This document shows positions 23,563 through 31,417 of a DNA stretch of 36,920 bases, piece after piece; the first letter of the stretch is position 1; each line of letters begins with the position of its first letter. The notes beneath the pieces are model-generated. The model was given only the letters and a program-made list of their open reading frames with translations, searched no databases and was not told where the DNA came from. Source of the DNA: Streptomyces sp. ISL-94 (GTDB taxonomy: Bacteria; Actinomycetota; Actinomycetes; Streptomycetales; Streptomycetaceae). The stretch covers positions 1-36,920 of the forward strand of contig NZ_JAGGOZ010000131.1 in the NCBI RefSeq assembly GCF_018614075.1. Reading direction: 5' to 3'. The translations under genes and the position numbers were made by a program.

Positions 23563-23578
23563 GCTGGTCCATACCAAG
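23563..23578. promoter_or_regulatory. DasR-like operator between hexosaminidase and glmS genes
   Basis: GCTGGTCCATACCAAG matches the DasR (dre) core TGGTCTAGACCA at 10 of 12 positions. It lies between the divergent hexosaminidase gene and the small gene before glmS. DasR is the GntR-family sensor of glucosamine-6-phosphate that controls GlcNAc and chitin genes in Streptomyces, so the location fits. Binding is inferred, not shown. Confidence 0.6.
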
Positions 23579-23642
23579 GTAATCCTGCCTGCATTCGGGC
23601 AGAATCTTTGCGCTCAGCGGCCTGAGCCGTCAGTATCTACGG

Positions 23643-23918
23643 GTGCTCGACCGCCGCCCGTCGCATGACGATCTTGTCGAACACCTGGTGCGGAGCACCT
23701 CGCTCCAGCGAGGCGAAGCCGCCCGGGTGGTGCTCGACGTGCTCGCGTACTTCGACGAGACGACCGAGGACTTCGTCCGGCGCCGCCACCGAGAACTGCA
23801 GTCCGGCGGCGCCGTGAACGCGGAGATCTTCGAGCGGATCGCGGCGGAACTGCCGCACCGCGCCGTGGCGCCCCCGGAGCTCTCGCTCCGGCAGTTGCGC
23901 CGCATCGTCTACGGCTGA
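23643..23918 (+). CDS. Small conserved protein upstream of glmS
   Basis: The 91-aa product starts VLDRRPSHDDLVEHLV with GTG and ends PPELSLRQLRRIVYG. It is conserved in this position in streptomycetes as far as I recall, but the function is unknown. It is predicted soluble and helical, with no signal peptide or membrane segment. No clear ribosome site lies before the GTG, so the mRNA may be leaderless or the start may differ. glmS begins 36 bp downstream. Confidence 0.8.
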   Translation: MLDRRPSHDDLVEHLVRSTSLQRGEAARVVLDVLAYFDETTEDFVRRRHRELQSGGAVNAEIFERIAAELPHRAVAPPELSLRQLRRIVYG

Positions 23919-23954
23919 GAGAGCCACCGGAACTTCAGGAGGGGTAACACTTAT

Positions 23955-25772
23955 ATGTGCGGAATCGTCGGTTACATCGGCAAGCGTGACGTGGCACCGC
24001 TGCTGCTGGAAGGTCTGCAGCGGCTGGAATACCGCGGATACGACTCCGCGGGCATCGTCGTGAACAGCCCGAAGGCCGCCGCCCTCAAGGTGGTCAAGGC
24101 CAAGGGCCGGGTCCGAGAACTGGAGTCCCGCGTCCCCAAGCGCTTCACCGGCACCACCGGCATCGCCCACACCCGCTGGGCCACGCACGGCGCCCCGAGC
24201 GACATCAACTCGCACCCGCACCTCGACGCCGACAACAAGGTCGCGGTCGTCCACAACGGCATCGTGGACAACGCCTCCGAGCTGCGCGCCAAACTCGAGG
24301 CCGACGGCATCGTCTTCGTGTCCGAGACCGACACCGAGGTCATCGTCCACCTGATCGCCCGCTCCGAGGCCGACACCCTGGAGGGCAAGGTCCGCGAGGC
24401 GGTCCAGGCGATCGAGGGCACCTACGGCATCGCCGTCATGCACGCCGACTTCGCCGACCGCATCGTCGTCGCCCGCAACGGCTCCCCCGTCGTGCTGGGC
24501 ATCGGCGAGAAGGAGATGTTCGTCGCCTCGGACGTCGCCGCGCTGGTCGCCCACACCCGCCAGGTCGTCACCCTCGACGACGGCGAGATGGCCACCCTCA
24601 AGGCCGACGACTTCCGCACCTACACCACCAGCGGTGCCACCACCACCGCCACGCCGGAGACCGTGGAGTGGGAGGCCGCCTCGTACGACATGGGCGGTCA
24701 CGACACCTACATGCACAAGGAGATCTCCGAGCAGCCCGAGGCGGTCGACCGCGTGCTGCGCGGCCGGATCGACGACCGCTTCTCCACCGTGCACCTGGGC
24801 GGCCTGAACCTGGACCCGCGCGAGGCGCGCGGCATCCGCCGCGTCAAGATCCTGGGCTGCGGCACCTCGTACCACGCGGGCATGATCGGCGCCGGCCTCA
24901 TCGAGGGCATGGCCCGCATCCCCGCCGACGCCGAGCCGGCCTCCGAGTTCCGCTACCGCAACCCGGTCGTGGACCCCGACACCCTCTACATCGCGGTCTC
25001 GCAGTCCGGCGAGACGTACGACGTGCTCGCGGCGGTGCAGGAGCTCAAGCGCAAGGGCGCCCGCGTCCTCGGCGTGGTCAACGTGGTCGGCTCCGCGATC
25101 GCCCGCGAGGCCGACGGCGGCGTGTACGTGCACGCCGGCCCCGAGGTCTGCGTCGTCTCCACCAAGTGCTTCACCAACACGGTCGTGGCCTTCGCGCTGC
25201 TTGCCGTGCACTTGGGCCGCATCCGCGACCTGTCGGTCACCGACGGGAAGCGGATCATCGAGGGCCTGCGCCGGCTGCCCGCCCAGATCGAGGAGATCCT
25301 CAAGGGCGAGGAGGACATCAAGAAGCTGGCGGCCGAGTACGCCGAGGCCAAGTCGATGATGTTCATCGGCCGCGTGCGGGGCTACCCGGTGGCGCTGGAG
25401 GCCTCCCTCAAGCTCAAGGAGATCTCCTACATCCACGCCGAGGCCTACCCGGCCTCCGAGCTCAAGCACGGTCCGCTCGCGCTCATCGAGCCCTCGCTGC
25501 CGACGGTCGCGATCGTCCCGGACGACGACCTGCTGGAGAAGAACCGCGCGGCGCTGGAGGAGATCAAGGCCCGCAGCGGCCGGATCCTCGCGGTCGCGCA
25601 CCGCGAGCAGGAGAAGGCCGACCACACCATCGTGGTGCCGAAGAACGAGGACGAGCTGGACCCGATCCTGATGGGCATCCCGCTCCAGCTGTTCGCGTAC
25701 CACACGGCCCTGGCCATGGGCCGGGACATCGACAAGCCGCGCAACCTGGCGAAGTCGGTCACCGTCGAGTAG
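23955..25772 (+). CDS. glmS: Glutamine-fructose-6-phosphate aminotransferase (isomerising)
   Basis: The 605-aa enzyme makes glucosamine-6-phosphate from fructose-6-phosphate and glutamine for cell-wall synthesis. The mature N-terminus has the Ntn nucleophile Cys2 (MCGIVGYIGKRD), and the glutaminase domain (about 1-235) is followed by two SIS domains that bind the sugar (ILGCGTSYHAGMIGAGLIEG, AVSQSGETYDVLAAVQELK) and a C-terminal NLAKSVTVE. AGGAGGGG precedes the ATG. Streptomycetes usually have two glmS genes, and this is the one near the hexosaminidase (GlmS2-like). Confidence 0.97.
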   Translation: MCGIVGYIGKRDVAPLLLEGLQRLEYRGYDSAGIVVNSPKAAALKVVKAKGRVRELESRVPKRFTGTTGIAHTRWATHGAPSDINSHPHLDADNKVAVVHNGIVDNASELRAKLEADGIVFVSETDTEVIVHLIARSEADTLEGKVREAVQAIEGTYGIAVMHADFADRIVVARNGSPVVLGIGEKEMFVASDVAALVAHTRQVVTLDDGEMATLKADDFRTYTTSGATTTATPETVEWEAASYDMGGHDTYMHKEISEQPEAVDRVLRGRIDDRFSTVHLGGLNLDPREARGIRRVKILGCGTSYHAGMIGAGLIEGMARIPADAEPASEFRYRNPVVDPDTLYIAVSQSGETYDVLAAVQELKRKGARVLGVVNVVGSAIAREADGGVYVHAGPEVCVVSTKCFTNTVVAFALLAVHLGRIRDLSVTDGKRIIEGLRRLPAQIEEILKGEEDIKKLAAEYAEAKSMMFIGRVRGYPVALEASLKLKEISYIHAEAYPASELKHGPLALIEPSLPTVAIVPDDDLLEKNRAALEEIKARSGRILAVAHREQEKADHTIVVPKNEDELDPILMGIPLQLFAYHTALAMGRDIDKPRNLAKSVTVE

Positions 25773-25796
25773 TCACCGGGTGACGACCGGACCAAC

Positions 25797-25831
25797 GAAG
25801 ACCCCCGTGCGCCCTGCGCCCGGGGGTCTTC
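25797..25831. terminator. Terminator after glmS
   Basis: GAAGACCCCCG (25797-25807) pairs perfectly with CGGGGGTCTTC (25821-25831), with a 13-base loop. It lies between convergent glmS and the transporter gene, so it may serve both. Confidence 0.85.
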
Positions 25832-25853
25832 GCCTGCTGCTCCGCTCCGGTGC

Positions 25854-26420
25854 TCAGCCCGCGGCGACCGCGCCGCGCCGGGCCTTGCCCATCGCCATCG
25901 GCCAGTGCGCCAGAGCCGCGGTGGCCCCGTACCAGGCCAGCAGGCCGGACACGGCGGCGACCCAGCCGCCGGCCTTGGCGAGAGCGTCGCTGCCGGCGAA
26001 CGCGCCTATCGCCAGCAGGAGGAGGGAGAGGGTCAGCAGGCCGTAGACGCCCTGGCTGAACAGACCGCTCGCCGCGGCGACCGTGAGGGTCAGGGCGAGC
26101 ATCGCGAAGAGGACAAGAAACGTTCCGGCTGCTTCGTCGGAGACGGAAGCTCCCGCGCCCTTGGCCCACGTGAACCAGAAGATGCCCAGGCCCGCGAACG
26201 CGGTGCCGTTGAACCCGTTCCCGCCGCGGTACTCGAGGAGTCCGAGGAGGAACAGGGCCGCGCCGCCGACGTACATCGCGAGCGATACGGAATTGGCGGC
26301 GGACACTCCGTCGATGACACCGGTGTGGCCGACGCCGAATGCGAGAAGGGTGAGACCCAAGGCGATGTGCCCGAGGGTCGAAGTCGAGGCCGTGCTTCCC
26401 GCAGAGACACCATTGTCCAC
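25854..26420 (-). CDS. GPR1/FUN34/YaaH-family membrane transporter (acetate/succinate-like)
   Basis: The 188-aa product has about six membrane segments (for example LGHIALGLTLLAFGVGHTGV, YVGGAALFLLGLLEYRGG, AGTFLVLFAMLALTLTVAAA). The GGNGFNGTAFAGLGIFWFTW stretch is typical of the YaaH/SatP family. Family members move acetate, succinate or ammonia across the membrane. The exact substrate cannot be stated, and the N-terminal NPAPLGL motif of SatP is not present. The GTG start at 26420 follows GGGAGCCCGCC. Confidence 0.8.
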   Translation of the reverse strand: MDNGVSAGSTASTSTLGHIALGLTLLAFGVGHTGVIDGVSAANSVSLAMYVGGAALFLLGLLEYRGGNGFNGTAFAGLGIFWFTWAKGAGASVSDEAAGTFLVLFAMLALTLTVAAASGLFSQGVYGLLTLSLLLLAIGAFAGSDALAKAGGWVAAVSGLLAWYGATAALAHWPMAMGKARRGAVAAG

Positions 26421-26517
26421 GGCGGGCTCCCTTCGATCTGCAGTTGTTTGCTGCGTCCCAGCAGCATTTATCTACCCTTTACGCGGGTGCACAACCGCAC
26501 AATCGCCTTACAGGCGG

Positions 26518-27051
26518 TCACGGAATGACAACGACCGGTCGCTGTGCCCGCTTGGCGAGCCGCCCCGCCACGGACCCGAAGATCCGGCCGACGATTCCGT
26601 GCGTGGAGCCGACCACGATGGCATCGGCCGAATACTCACGGCCGACCTCCTCCAGCTCATGGCAGATGTCACCACCGCGCTCGACCAGGATCCACGGCAC
26701 TTCGGACAGGTAGTCCGCGCAGGCGAGCTCCAGTCCGAGCACCTCGGTGCGGTGGTCCGGCACGTCCACGAAGACGGGCGGCTCGCAGCCGGCCCACACG
26801 GTGGTGGGCAGCCGGTTGGCGACATGGACGATGATCAGACCGGATCCGGAGCGACGGGCCATGCCGATCGCGTACGCGAGCGCCCGCTCGCTGGATGTGG
26901 ATCCGTCGAATCCCACGACGACCCCGTGCCGGAAGGCCGGATCGCAGGGCAGGCGTGTCTGTTCCACCGCGCGCACATCGGCGGCCGACGCGGGGTCGGC
27001 GAGGCGTTTGCGCTTGCGGTCCGCGGGTTCGGAGAATTCGTGACCGGCCAT
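26518..27051 (-). CDS. Universal stress protein
   Basis: The 177-aa product has a UspA fold: GVVVGFDGSTSSERALAYAI at the start of the domain and the ATP-binding loop GSTHGIVGRIFGSVAGRLAK before VVVIP at the end. Streptomyces USP proteins are associated with stress and dormancy. A charged N-terminal extension of about 40 residues is predicted. The ATG at 27051 has only a weak ribosome site, and an upstream start is possible. Confidence 0.9.
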   Translation of the reverse strand: MAGHEFSEPADRKRKRLADPASAADVRAVEQTRLPCDPAFRHGVVVGFDGSTSSERALAYAIGMARRSGSGLIIVHVANRLPTTVWAGCEPPVFVDVPDHRTEVLGLELACADYLSEVPWILVERGGDICHELEEVGREYSADAIVVGSTHGIVGRIFGSVAGRLAKRAQRPVVVIP

Positions 27052-27374
27052 GGGTGTCTCGGCGAAGAGGTCCTTGGAGGAAGCAACAGGGGCGAAATTC
27101 GGCGACGCTGAGTAACGGAGCTCTGTCCGGGAAGCATCTTCCCAAGCCCATACCCACCAGGGTACGGCGACACTCCTGTCCTGCACAGGGCTTGCCGCCC
27201 TTGGAGAGCGTCCCAGGGAGCATGCCGGAGCGAGCCCGCCTTGGCAATGACCGCTGCCCCCTACAGGCAGTGACGATGGCCCCGCGCGCCACCCGTGCGC
27301 GCAGTGACCGAGCCCCGCCGAGCGGCGTTGGGCATGAGTCCGACCGTCCAGGAAGAGCCCGCAGGGAGCACGCC
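27052..27374. promoter_or_regulatory. Divergent intergenic region
   Basis: The 323-bp gap separates the leftward stress-protein gene from the rightward small membrane-protein gene. I see no strong hairpin or operator. GGGAG lies just before the GTG at 27375. Promoters for both directions are presumed here. Confidence 0.4.
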
Positions 27375-27818
27375 GTGCCCGGCCATCCGGTTCACCCCGT
27401 CCAGCCAGCTCAGCCGACGCAGTCCGTCCACTACGCCGACACCGTCCCGCACTTCACCCCGCCCCCTCGCACCCCTCTTCACTCGTCCGTGCAGTCCGCG
27501 AGACACCACCAGGAGGACCCCGCGGGTGACGTCGTCCGGTGGGCCGCCTTCAGCTGCCTGCTCGTCCCCGTGGTCCTCGTCGTCTACGGGACCTCCTTCG
27601 GCGGGGCCGCCGTCGCGACCCTCGGCCTGTTCGCCGTCACGGCCGCGTGCCGGGCGCTGCTGCGCTGCTCGGAGCGGACGCAGCGGGCGGAGCGGGCCGC
27701 GGCCCGGGTGCGGCCGGAAGAGCGGCTTCCGTCCGGCCACCGCGGCCGGCACTCCCGCGGCGGGCCCGGGAATCACCGCGGCTGCGGCGCCTCTGACGCG
27801 ATCTCCCCGCATGACTGA
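27375..27818 (+). CDS. Small membrane protein of unknown function
   Basis: The 147-aa product has an N-terminal disordered stretch rich in proline and histidine, then one or two hydrophobic segments at about residues 55-96 (AAFSCLLVPVVLVVYGTSFG, AAVATLGLFAVTAACRALL), and a basic C-terminal tail. The GTG start at 27375 follows GGGAGCACGCC. A gene of this kind lies before adpA in other streptomycetes as far as I recall. Function is unknown. Confidence 0.75.
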   Translation: MPGHPVHPVQPAQPTQSVHYADTVPHFTPPPRTPLHSSVQSARHHQEDPAGDVVRWAAFSCLLVPVVLVVYGTSFGGAAVATLGLFAVTAACRALLRCSERTQRAERAAARVRPEERLPSGHRGRHSRGGPGNHRGCGASDAISPHD

Positions 27819-28194
27819 CTTGTTCGCACACCCACACCCGCATGTTTTCAGCCAACTTCCCGACAGGGTGCCCTCCTTGCCGGAATGTCCCCCCAACCCC
27901 CCTACCACCAGCGACGACAGAGCACGGGGGGCACCGCGACCCTACGGGTACTGGCCACAGGCGGACGGGGTGCTTCCCATCCAGGTAGCGGAGCGGAACG
28001 CTTCCTGATCGAATGCTTTTCGCCAAGTTGAGAAGTCGACATAGCGCTGCGTGCTGAACTTGTCACGCCGACACCACGGGACGCAGTAGATTCGATCATG
28101 TTTTTACGGCGGGGGATCCACGTGCAAGGCCGAGGGGAAACGTGCAGGTGCGACCAGACCAAGGAGTCGCGACACCCAAGGGGGGCTTAGCGCC
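27819..28194 (+). promoter_or_regulatory. adpA: Long upstream region of adpA
   Basis: The 376-bp region contains no convincing gene. In other streptomycetes the adpA promoter is bound by AdpA itself, BldD and gamma-butyrolactone receptors. CTTTTCGCCA at about 28017-28026 resembles an inverted AdpA site (TGGCSNGWWY) at eight of ten positions. The start follows a GGGGGG stretch. The promoter position is not resolved by eye. Confidence 0.5.
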
Positions 28195-29364
28195 ATGAGC
28201 CAGGATTCCACCGCCGTCGTCACAGACGCCGGCCGGAAGCTCGCGGGGCGTCGCCGCAGGGAGATCGTCGCGGTGCTGCTCTTCAGCGGCGGACCGATCT
28301 TCGAGAGCTCCATTCCACTTTCCGTGTTCGGCATCGACCGGCAGGACGCGGGAGTTCCACGCTATCGACTACTCGTGTGCGCCGGTGAGGACGGTCCGCT
28401 CAGGACCACCGGCGGACTCGAACTGACCGCGCCATACGGGTTGGAGGCGATCGCCCGGGCAGGGACGGTCGTCGTGCCCGCCTGGCGCTCCATCACCTCA
28501 CCGCCGCCTCCGGAGGCGCTCGACGCACTGCGTCTGGCGCACGAGGAGGGGGCCCGGATCGTCGGACTGTGCACGGGAGCCTTCGTGCTCGCCGCAGCGG
28601 GTCTGCTGGACGGCCGGCCCGCGACGACGCACTGGATGTACGCGCCGACGCTGGCCAAGCGCTACCCGTCCGTCCACGTCGATCCGCGCGAGCTGTTCGT
28701 CGACGACGGCGACGTGCTCACGTCCGCGGGCACCGCGGCCGGAATCGATCTGTGCCTGCACATCGTGCGCACGGACCACGGCAGCGAGGCGGCCGGGGCC
28801 CTGGCCCGCAGGCTCGTCGTCCCGCCGCGCCGCACCGGCGGCCAGGAACGCTATCTCGACCGGTCGCTGCCGGAGGAGATCGGCGCCGATCCGCTGGCCG
28901 AGGTCGTCGCCTGGGCGCTGGAACACCTCCACGAGCAGTTCGACGTGGAGACCCTGGCGGCCCGTGCGTACATGAGCCGGCGCACCTTCGACCGGCGGTT
29001 CCGCTCGCTGACCGGCAGCGCGCCGCTGCAGTGGCTGATCACCCAGCGGGTGCTCCAGGCGCAGCGGCTGCTGGAGACCTCCGACTACTCGGTCGACGAG
29101 GTCGCCGGGCGCTGCGGGTTCCGTTCGCCGGTCGCCCTGCGCGGGCACTTCCGGCGGCAGCTGGGGTCCTCCCCGGCCGCCTACCGCACGGCCTACCGGG
29201 CACGTCGGCCGCAGGGCGAAGCACAGGTGTCGCAGCTCTCGGAGAGCCCGGTCCCGCACCAGCGCACTCCGCAACCCCAGCGGGCGGCGGCGGCCCTGGC
29301 CGCGTCCGGCCCGTCGGTGACCGAGCTGTACTCACCGGGCCGGGTTCTGCGGGAACACGCGTAA
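28195..29364 (+). CDS. adpA: Global developmental regulator AdpA
   Basis: The 389-aa AraC/XylS-family activator controls morphogenesis and secondary metabolism. The N-terminal ThiJ/PfpI-like dimerisation domain (about 25-190) includes SGGPIFESSIPLSVFGIDRQ and IVGLCTGAFVLAAAGLLDGR. The C-terminal double helix-turn-helix (about 240-340) includes MSRRTFDRRFRSLTGSAPLQ and VAGRCGFRSPVALRGHFRRQ. I scanned every base from 28195 to 29364 and found no TTA trinucleotide, whereas the well-studied adpA genes carry one leucine TTA codon between the two domains. The linker leucine in ALARRLVVPPRR is CTC here. Confidence 0.98.
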   Translation: MSQDSTAVVTDAGRKLAGRRRREIVAVLLFSGGPIFESSIPLSVFGIDRQDAGVPRYRLLVCAGEDGPLRTTGGLELTAPYGLEAIARAGTVVVPAWRSITSPPPPEALDALRLAHEEGARIVGLCTGAFVLAAAGLLDGRPATTHWMYAPTLAKRYPSVHVDPRELFVDDGDVLTSAGTAAGIDLCLHIVRTDHGSEAAGALARRLVVPPRRTGGQERYLDRSLPEEIGADPLAEVVAWALEHLHEQFDVETLAARAYMSRRTFDRRFRSLTGSAPLQWLITQRVLQAQRLLETSDYSVDEVAGRCGFRSPVALRGHFRRQLGSSPAAYRTAYRARRPQGEAQVSQLSESPVPHQRTPQPQRAAAALAASGPSVTELYSPGRVLREHA

Positions 29365-29385
29365 CCCACACCACGGGTACGACAC

Positions 29386-29426
29386 GGAAGGTCCTCCACC
29401 GGTCACCACCGAATGGGGGACCTTCC
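29386..29426 (+). terminator. Terminator after adpA
   Basis: GGAAGGTCC (29386-29394) pairs with GGACCTTCC (29418-29426), with further pairing just inside if a mismatch is allowed. It lies 22 bp past the adpA stop. Confidence 0.75.
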
Positions 29427-29470
29427 GCTTGTGCGGTCCGCTGCCGGGGCGACCGCATAAGGTGGGACAC

Positions 29471-30073
29471 ATGAACGATCGCATGGTGTGGATCGACTGC
29501 GAGATGACCGGGCTCTCGTTGACGGACGACGCACTTATCGAGGTGGCCGCACTGGTCACCGACTCGGAGCTCAACGTGCTCGGCGAAGGCGTGGACATCG
29601 TGATCCGCCCGCCGGACGCGGCCCTGGAGACCATGCCCGACGTGGTGCGCGCGATGCACACCGCCTCCGGACTGCTCGACGAGCTGCCCGGGGGGACCAC
29701 CCTCGCGGATGCCGAGGCCCAGGTCCTGGCGTACGTACGGAAACACGTCAAGGAGCCCCGCAAGGCGCCGCTCTGCGGGAACACGGTCGGCACCGACCGC
29801 GGCTTCCTGCTGCGCGACATGGCCGCGCTGGAGGGCTACCTGCACTACCGGATCGTGGACGTGTCCTCGATCAAGGAGCTGGCGCGCCGCTGGTACCCGC
29901 GGGCGTACTTCAACAGCCCGCCGAAGAACGGCAACCACCGGGCGCTCGCGGACATCAAGGAGTCCATCGCCGAGCTGCGCTACTACCGGGAGGCGGTCTT
30001 CGTTCCGCAGCCCGGCCCCGACGCGGACACGGCGCGGAGCATCGCCGCCAAGCACGTCGTGCCCGCCGAGTAG
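29471..30073 (+). CDS. orn: Oligoribonuclease
   Basis: The 200-aa DEDDh 3'-5' exonuclease degrades the shortest RNAs and c-di-GMP-derived pGpG. The DxE motif is at D9/E11 (VWIDCEMTGL), the next aspartate is in GTDRGFLLRDM, and the histidine-aspartate pair is in NHRALADIKESI. The ATG at 29471 is closest to the conserved start. The gene is called ornA in S. coelicolor, where it follows adpA and is needed for normal growth and development. tRNA-His follows. Confidence 0.96.
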   Translation: MNDRMVWIDCEMTGLSLTDDALIEVAALVTDSELNVLGEGVDIVIRPPDAALETMPDVVRAMHTASGLLDELPGGTTLADAEAQVLAYVRKHVKEPRKAPLCGNTVGTDRGFLLRDMAALEGYLHYRIVDVSSIKELARRWYPRAYFNSPPKNGNHRALADIKESIAELRYYREAVFVPQPGPDADTARSIAAKHVVPAE

Positions 30074-30143
30074 CACCGCCGGAGACGGGTGCGGGGAAAG
30101 GGGGGAGCGAGCACCCTCCCGGACCCTGTACCCTTTTCTTCGG

Positions 30144-30163
30144 CCGGTCGGTTTTCCGACCGG
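30144..30163 (+). terminator. Short hairpin between orn and tRNA-His
   Basis: CCGGTCGG (30144-30151), loop TTTT, CCGACCGG (30156-30163): perfect 8-bp stem immediately before the tRNA. It could terminate orn transcription. Confidence 0.6.
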
Positions 30164-30167
30164 ACAT

Positions 30168-30241
30168 GGTGGGTGTAGCTCAGTTGGTAGAGCACCTGGT
30201 TGTGGTCCAGGTGGCCGCGGGTTCAAGTCCCGTCACTCACC
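30168..30241 (+). tRNA. tRNA-His (anticodon GTG)
   Basis: The acceptor stem GTGGGTG (30169-30175) pairs with CACTCAC (30234-30240) with one G-T wobble. The extra 5' G at 30168 opposite the C73 discriminator is the hallmark of tRNA-His. The anticodon stem CCTGG/CCAGG encloses loop TTGTGGT with anticodon GTG at 30202-30204. GGTTCAAGTCC is the T arm. CCA is not encoded. Confidence 0.98.
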
Positions 30242-30246
30242 CTGTG

Positions 30247-30284
30247 AGAAGGCCCCGGTCCGTGAAAGCGGACCGGGGCCTTCT
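30247..30284. terminator. Terminator between tRNA-His and cebR
   Basis: AGAAGGCCCCGGTCCG (30247-30262) pairs perfectly over 16 bp with CGGACCGGGGCCTTCT (30269-30284), loop TGAAAG. It can serve the tRNA and the convergent cebR gene. Confidence 0.9.
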
Positions 30285-30289
30285 GCGTC

Positions 30290-31315
30290 CTACGAGGATT
30301 CGCGGACCACCAGGCGGTTGGGCAGGACGACGGTCGCCTCGCCCGGCTCCCCTGCGATCCTCTCCAGCAGCACCCGCGCCATGGTCCGGCCCATCTCCTC
30401 GATCGGCTGCCGGACGCTGGTCAGCGGCGGGTCCATGTGCCGGGCCACCACCGAGTCGTCGAAGCCGACGAGCGCCACGTCCTGCGGTATCCGCCGGCCG
30501 GCCGCGCGCAGCTCCCGCCGGGCGCCCGCCGCCATGACGTCCGAGGCGGCGAAGACGGCGTCGAGCGCGGGCCGGCGCTCCAGCAGCTCGCGCATGGCCC
30601 GGCGGCCGCCCTCCTCGGTGAAATCGCCGGCCGCGACCAGCTGCTCGTCGACGGGGTGTCCGGCGGCCTCCAGGGCCTGCCGGTAGCCGTCCAGGCGGCA
30701 CTGGGCGCCGTAGACGTCCGGGGGTCCGGTGATCGTGGCGATCGCGCGGCGGCCCCGGCCGAGGAGGTGGCGTACGGCCTCGGCCGCGCCCGCCAGGTTG
30801 TCGGAGTCCACGCAGGGCAGGGTCTCCGCGGCGGAGCGGCGGCCGCTGATCACCGTCGGAATGCCGAGCTCGGCCAGCAGCTCCGGCAGCGGGTCCCCGG
30901 CGTGGACGGAGACGAGGAGCACCCCGTCGACGCGGTGCCCGGACAGGTACTGGGAGAGGCGCCGGCGCTCGCGGTCGCTGCCCGCCAGGGTGAGGACGAG
31001 CTGGACGTCGGTCTCGGCGAGGGCGGCACCGACCCCGCGGACCACGTCGGAGAAGTACGGCTCGGCGAAGAAGCGGGCCTCCGGCTCCGGGATCACGAGG
31101 GCGATGGCGTCCGTGCGGTTGGCGGCCAGCGCCCGGGCGGCCCGGTTGGGCACGTACCCCAGCTCGGCGACGGCCGCCTCGACGGCGGCCCTCGTATGCT
31201 CGCTGACCTTGGAGGATCCGTTGATCACCCGGGATACGGTGCCGCGCCCGACTCCGGCGCGCGCCGCGACCTCCTCCAGGGTCGGCCGTCCCCCACCGCG
31301 CCCTTGACCGTTCAT
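30290..31315 (-). CDS. cebR: LacI-family repressor of cellobiose uptake (CebR)
   Basis: The 341-aa product has an N-terminal LacI helix-turn-helix (PTLEEVAARAGVGRGTVSRV, INGSSKVSEHTRAAV) and a periplasmic-binding-like sensor domain. It is divergent from cebEFG-bglC, and the intergenic region holds the exact CebR operator. In other streptomycetes cellobiose or cellotriose releases CebR and induces the operon. A strong GGGAGGAAG precedes the ATG at 31315. Confidence 0.94.
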   Translation of the reverse strand: MNGQGRGGGRPTLEEVAARAGVGRGTVSRVINGSSKVSEHTRAAVEAAVAELGYVPNRAARALAANRTDAIALVIPEPEARFFAEPYFSDVVRGVGAALAETDVQLVLTLAGSDRERRRLSQYLSGHRVDGVLLVSVHAGDPLPELLAELGIPTVISGRRSAAETLPCVDSDNLAGAAEAVRHLLGRGRRAIATITGPPDVYGAQCRLDGYRQALEAAGHPVDEQLVAAGDFTEEGGRRAMRELLERRPALDAVFAASDVMAAGARRELRAAGRRIPQDVALVGFDDSVVARHMDPPLTSVRQPIEEMGRTMARVLLERIAGEPGEATVVLPNRLVVRESS

Positions 31316-31353
31316 GGCTTCCTCCCGGTTGTGAATCTACCCCTTGACGACGA

Positions 31354-31367
31354 TGGGAGCGCTCCCA
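31354..31367. promoter_or_regulatory. CebR operator
   Basis: TGGGAGCGCTCCCA is a perfect 14-bp palindrome and identical to the reported CebR-binding consensus in Streptomyces. It lies 50 bp before cebE and 38 bp from cebR, so one site may control both directions. Confidence 0.93.
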
Positions 31368-31417
31368 CACTGTGTCACACGACACCCGGCACGTTCCGTC
31401 CTTCAGGGAGGACCCAG

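Noticed and set aside
27953..27962. TGGCCACAGG as an AdpA-binding site upstream of adpA
   Set aside because: It misses the conserved G and an A/T position of the consensus, so the match is no better than expected by chance.
30141..30163. Hairpin before tRNA-His as a riboswitch or leader
   Set aside because: It is a simple 8-bp perfect stem with a T loop after orn; a terminator explains it.
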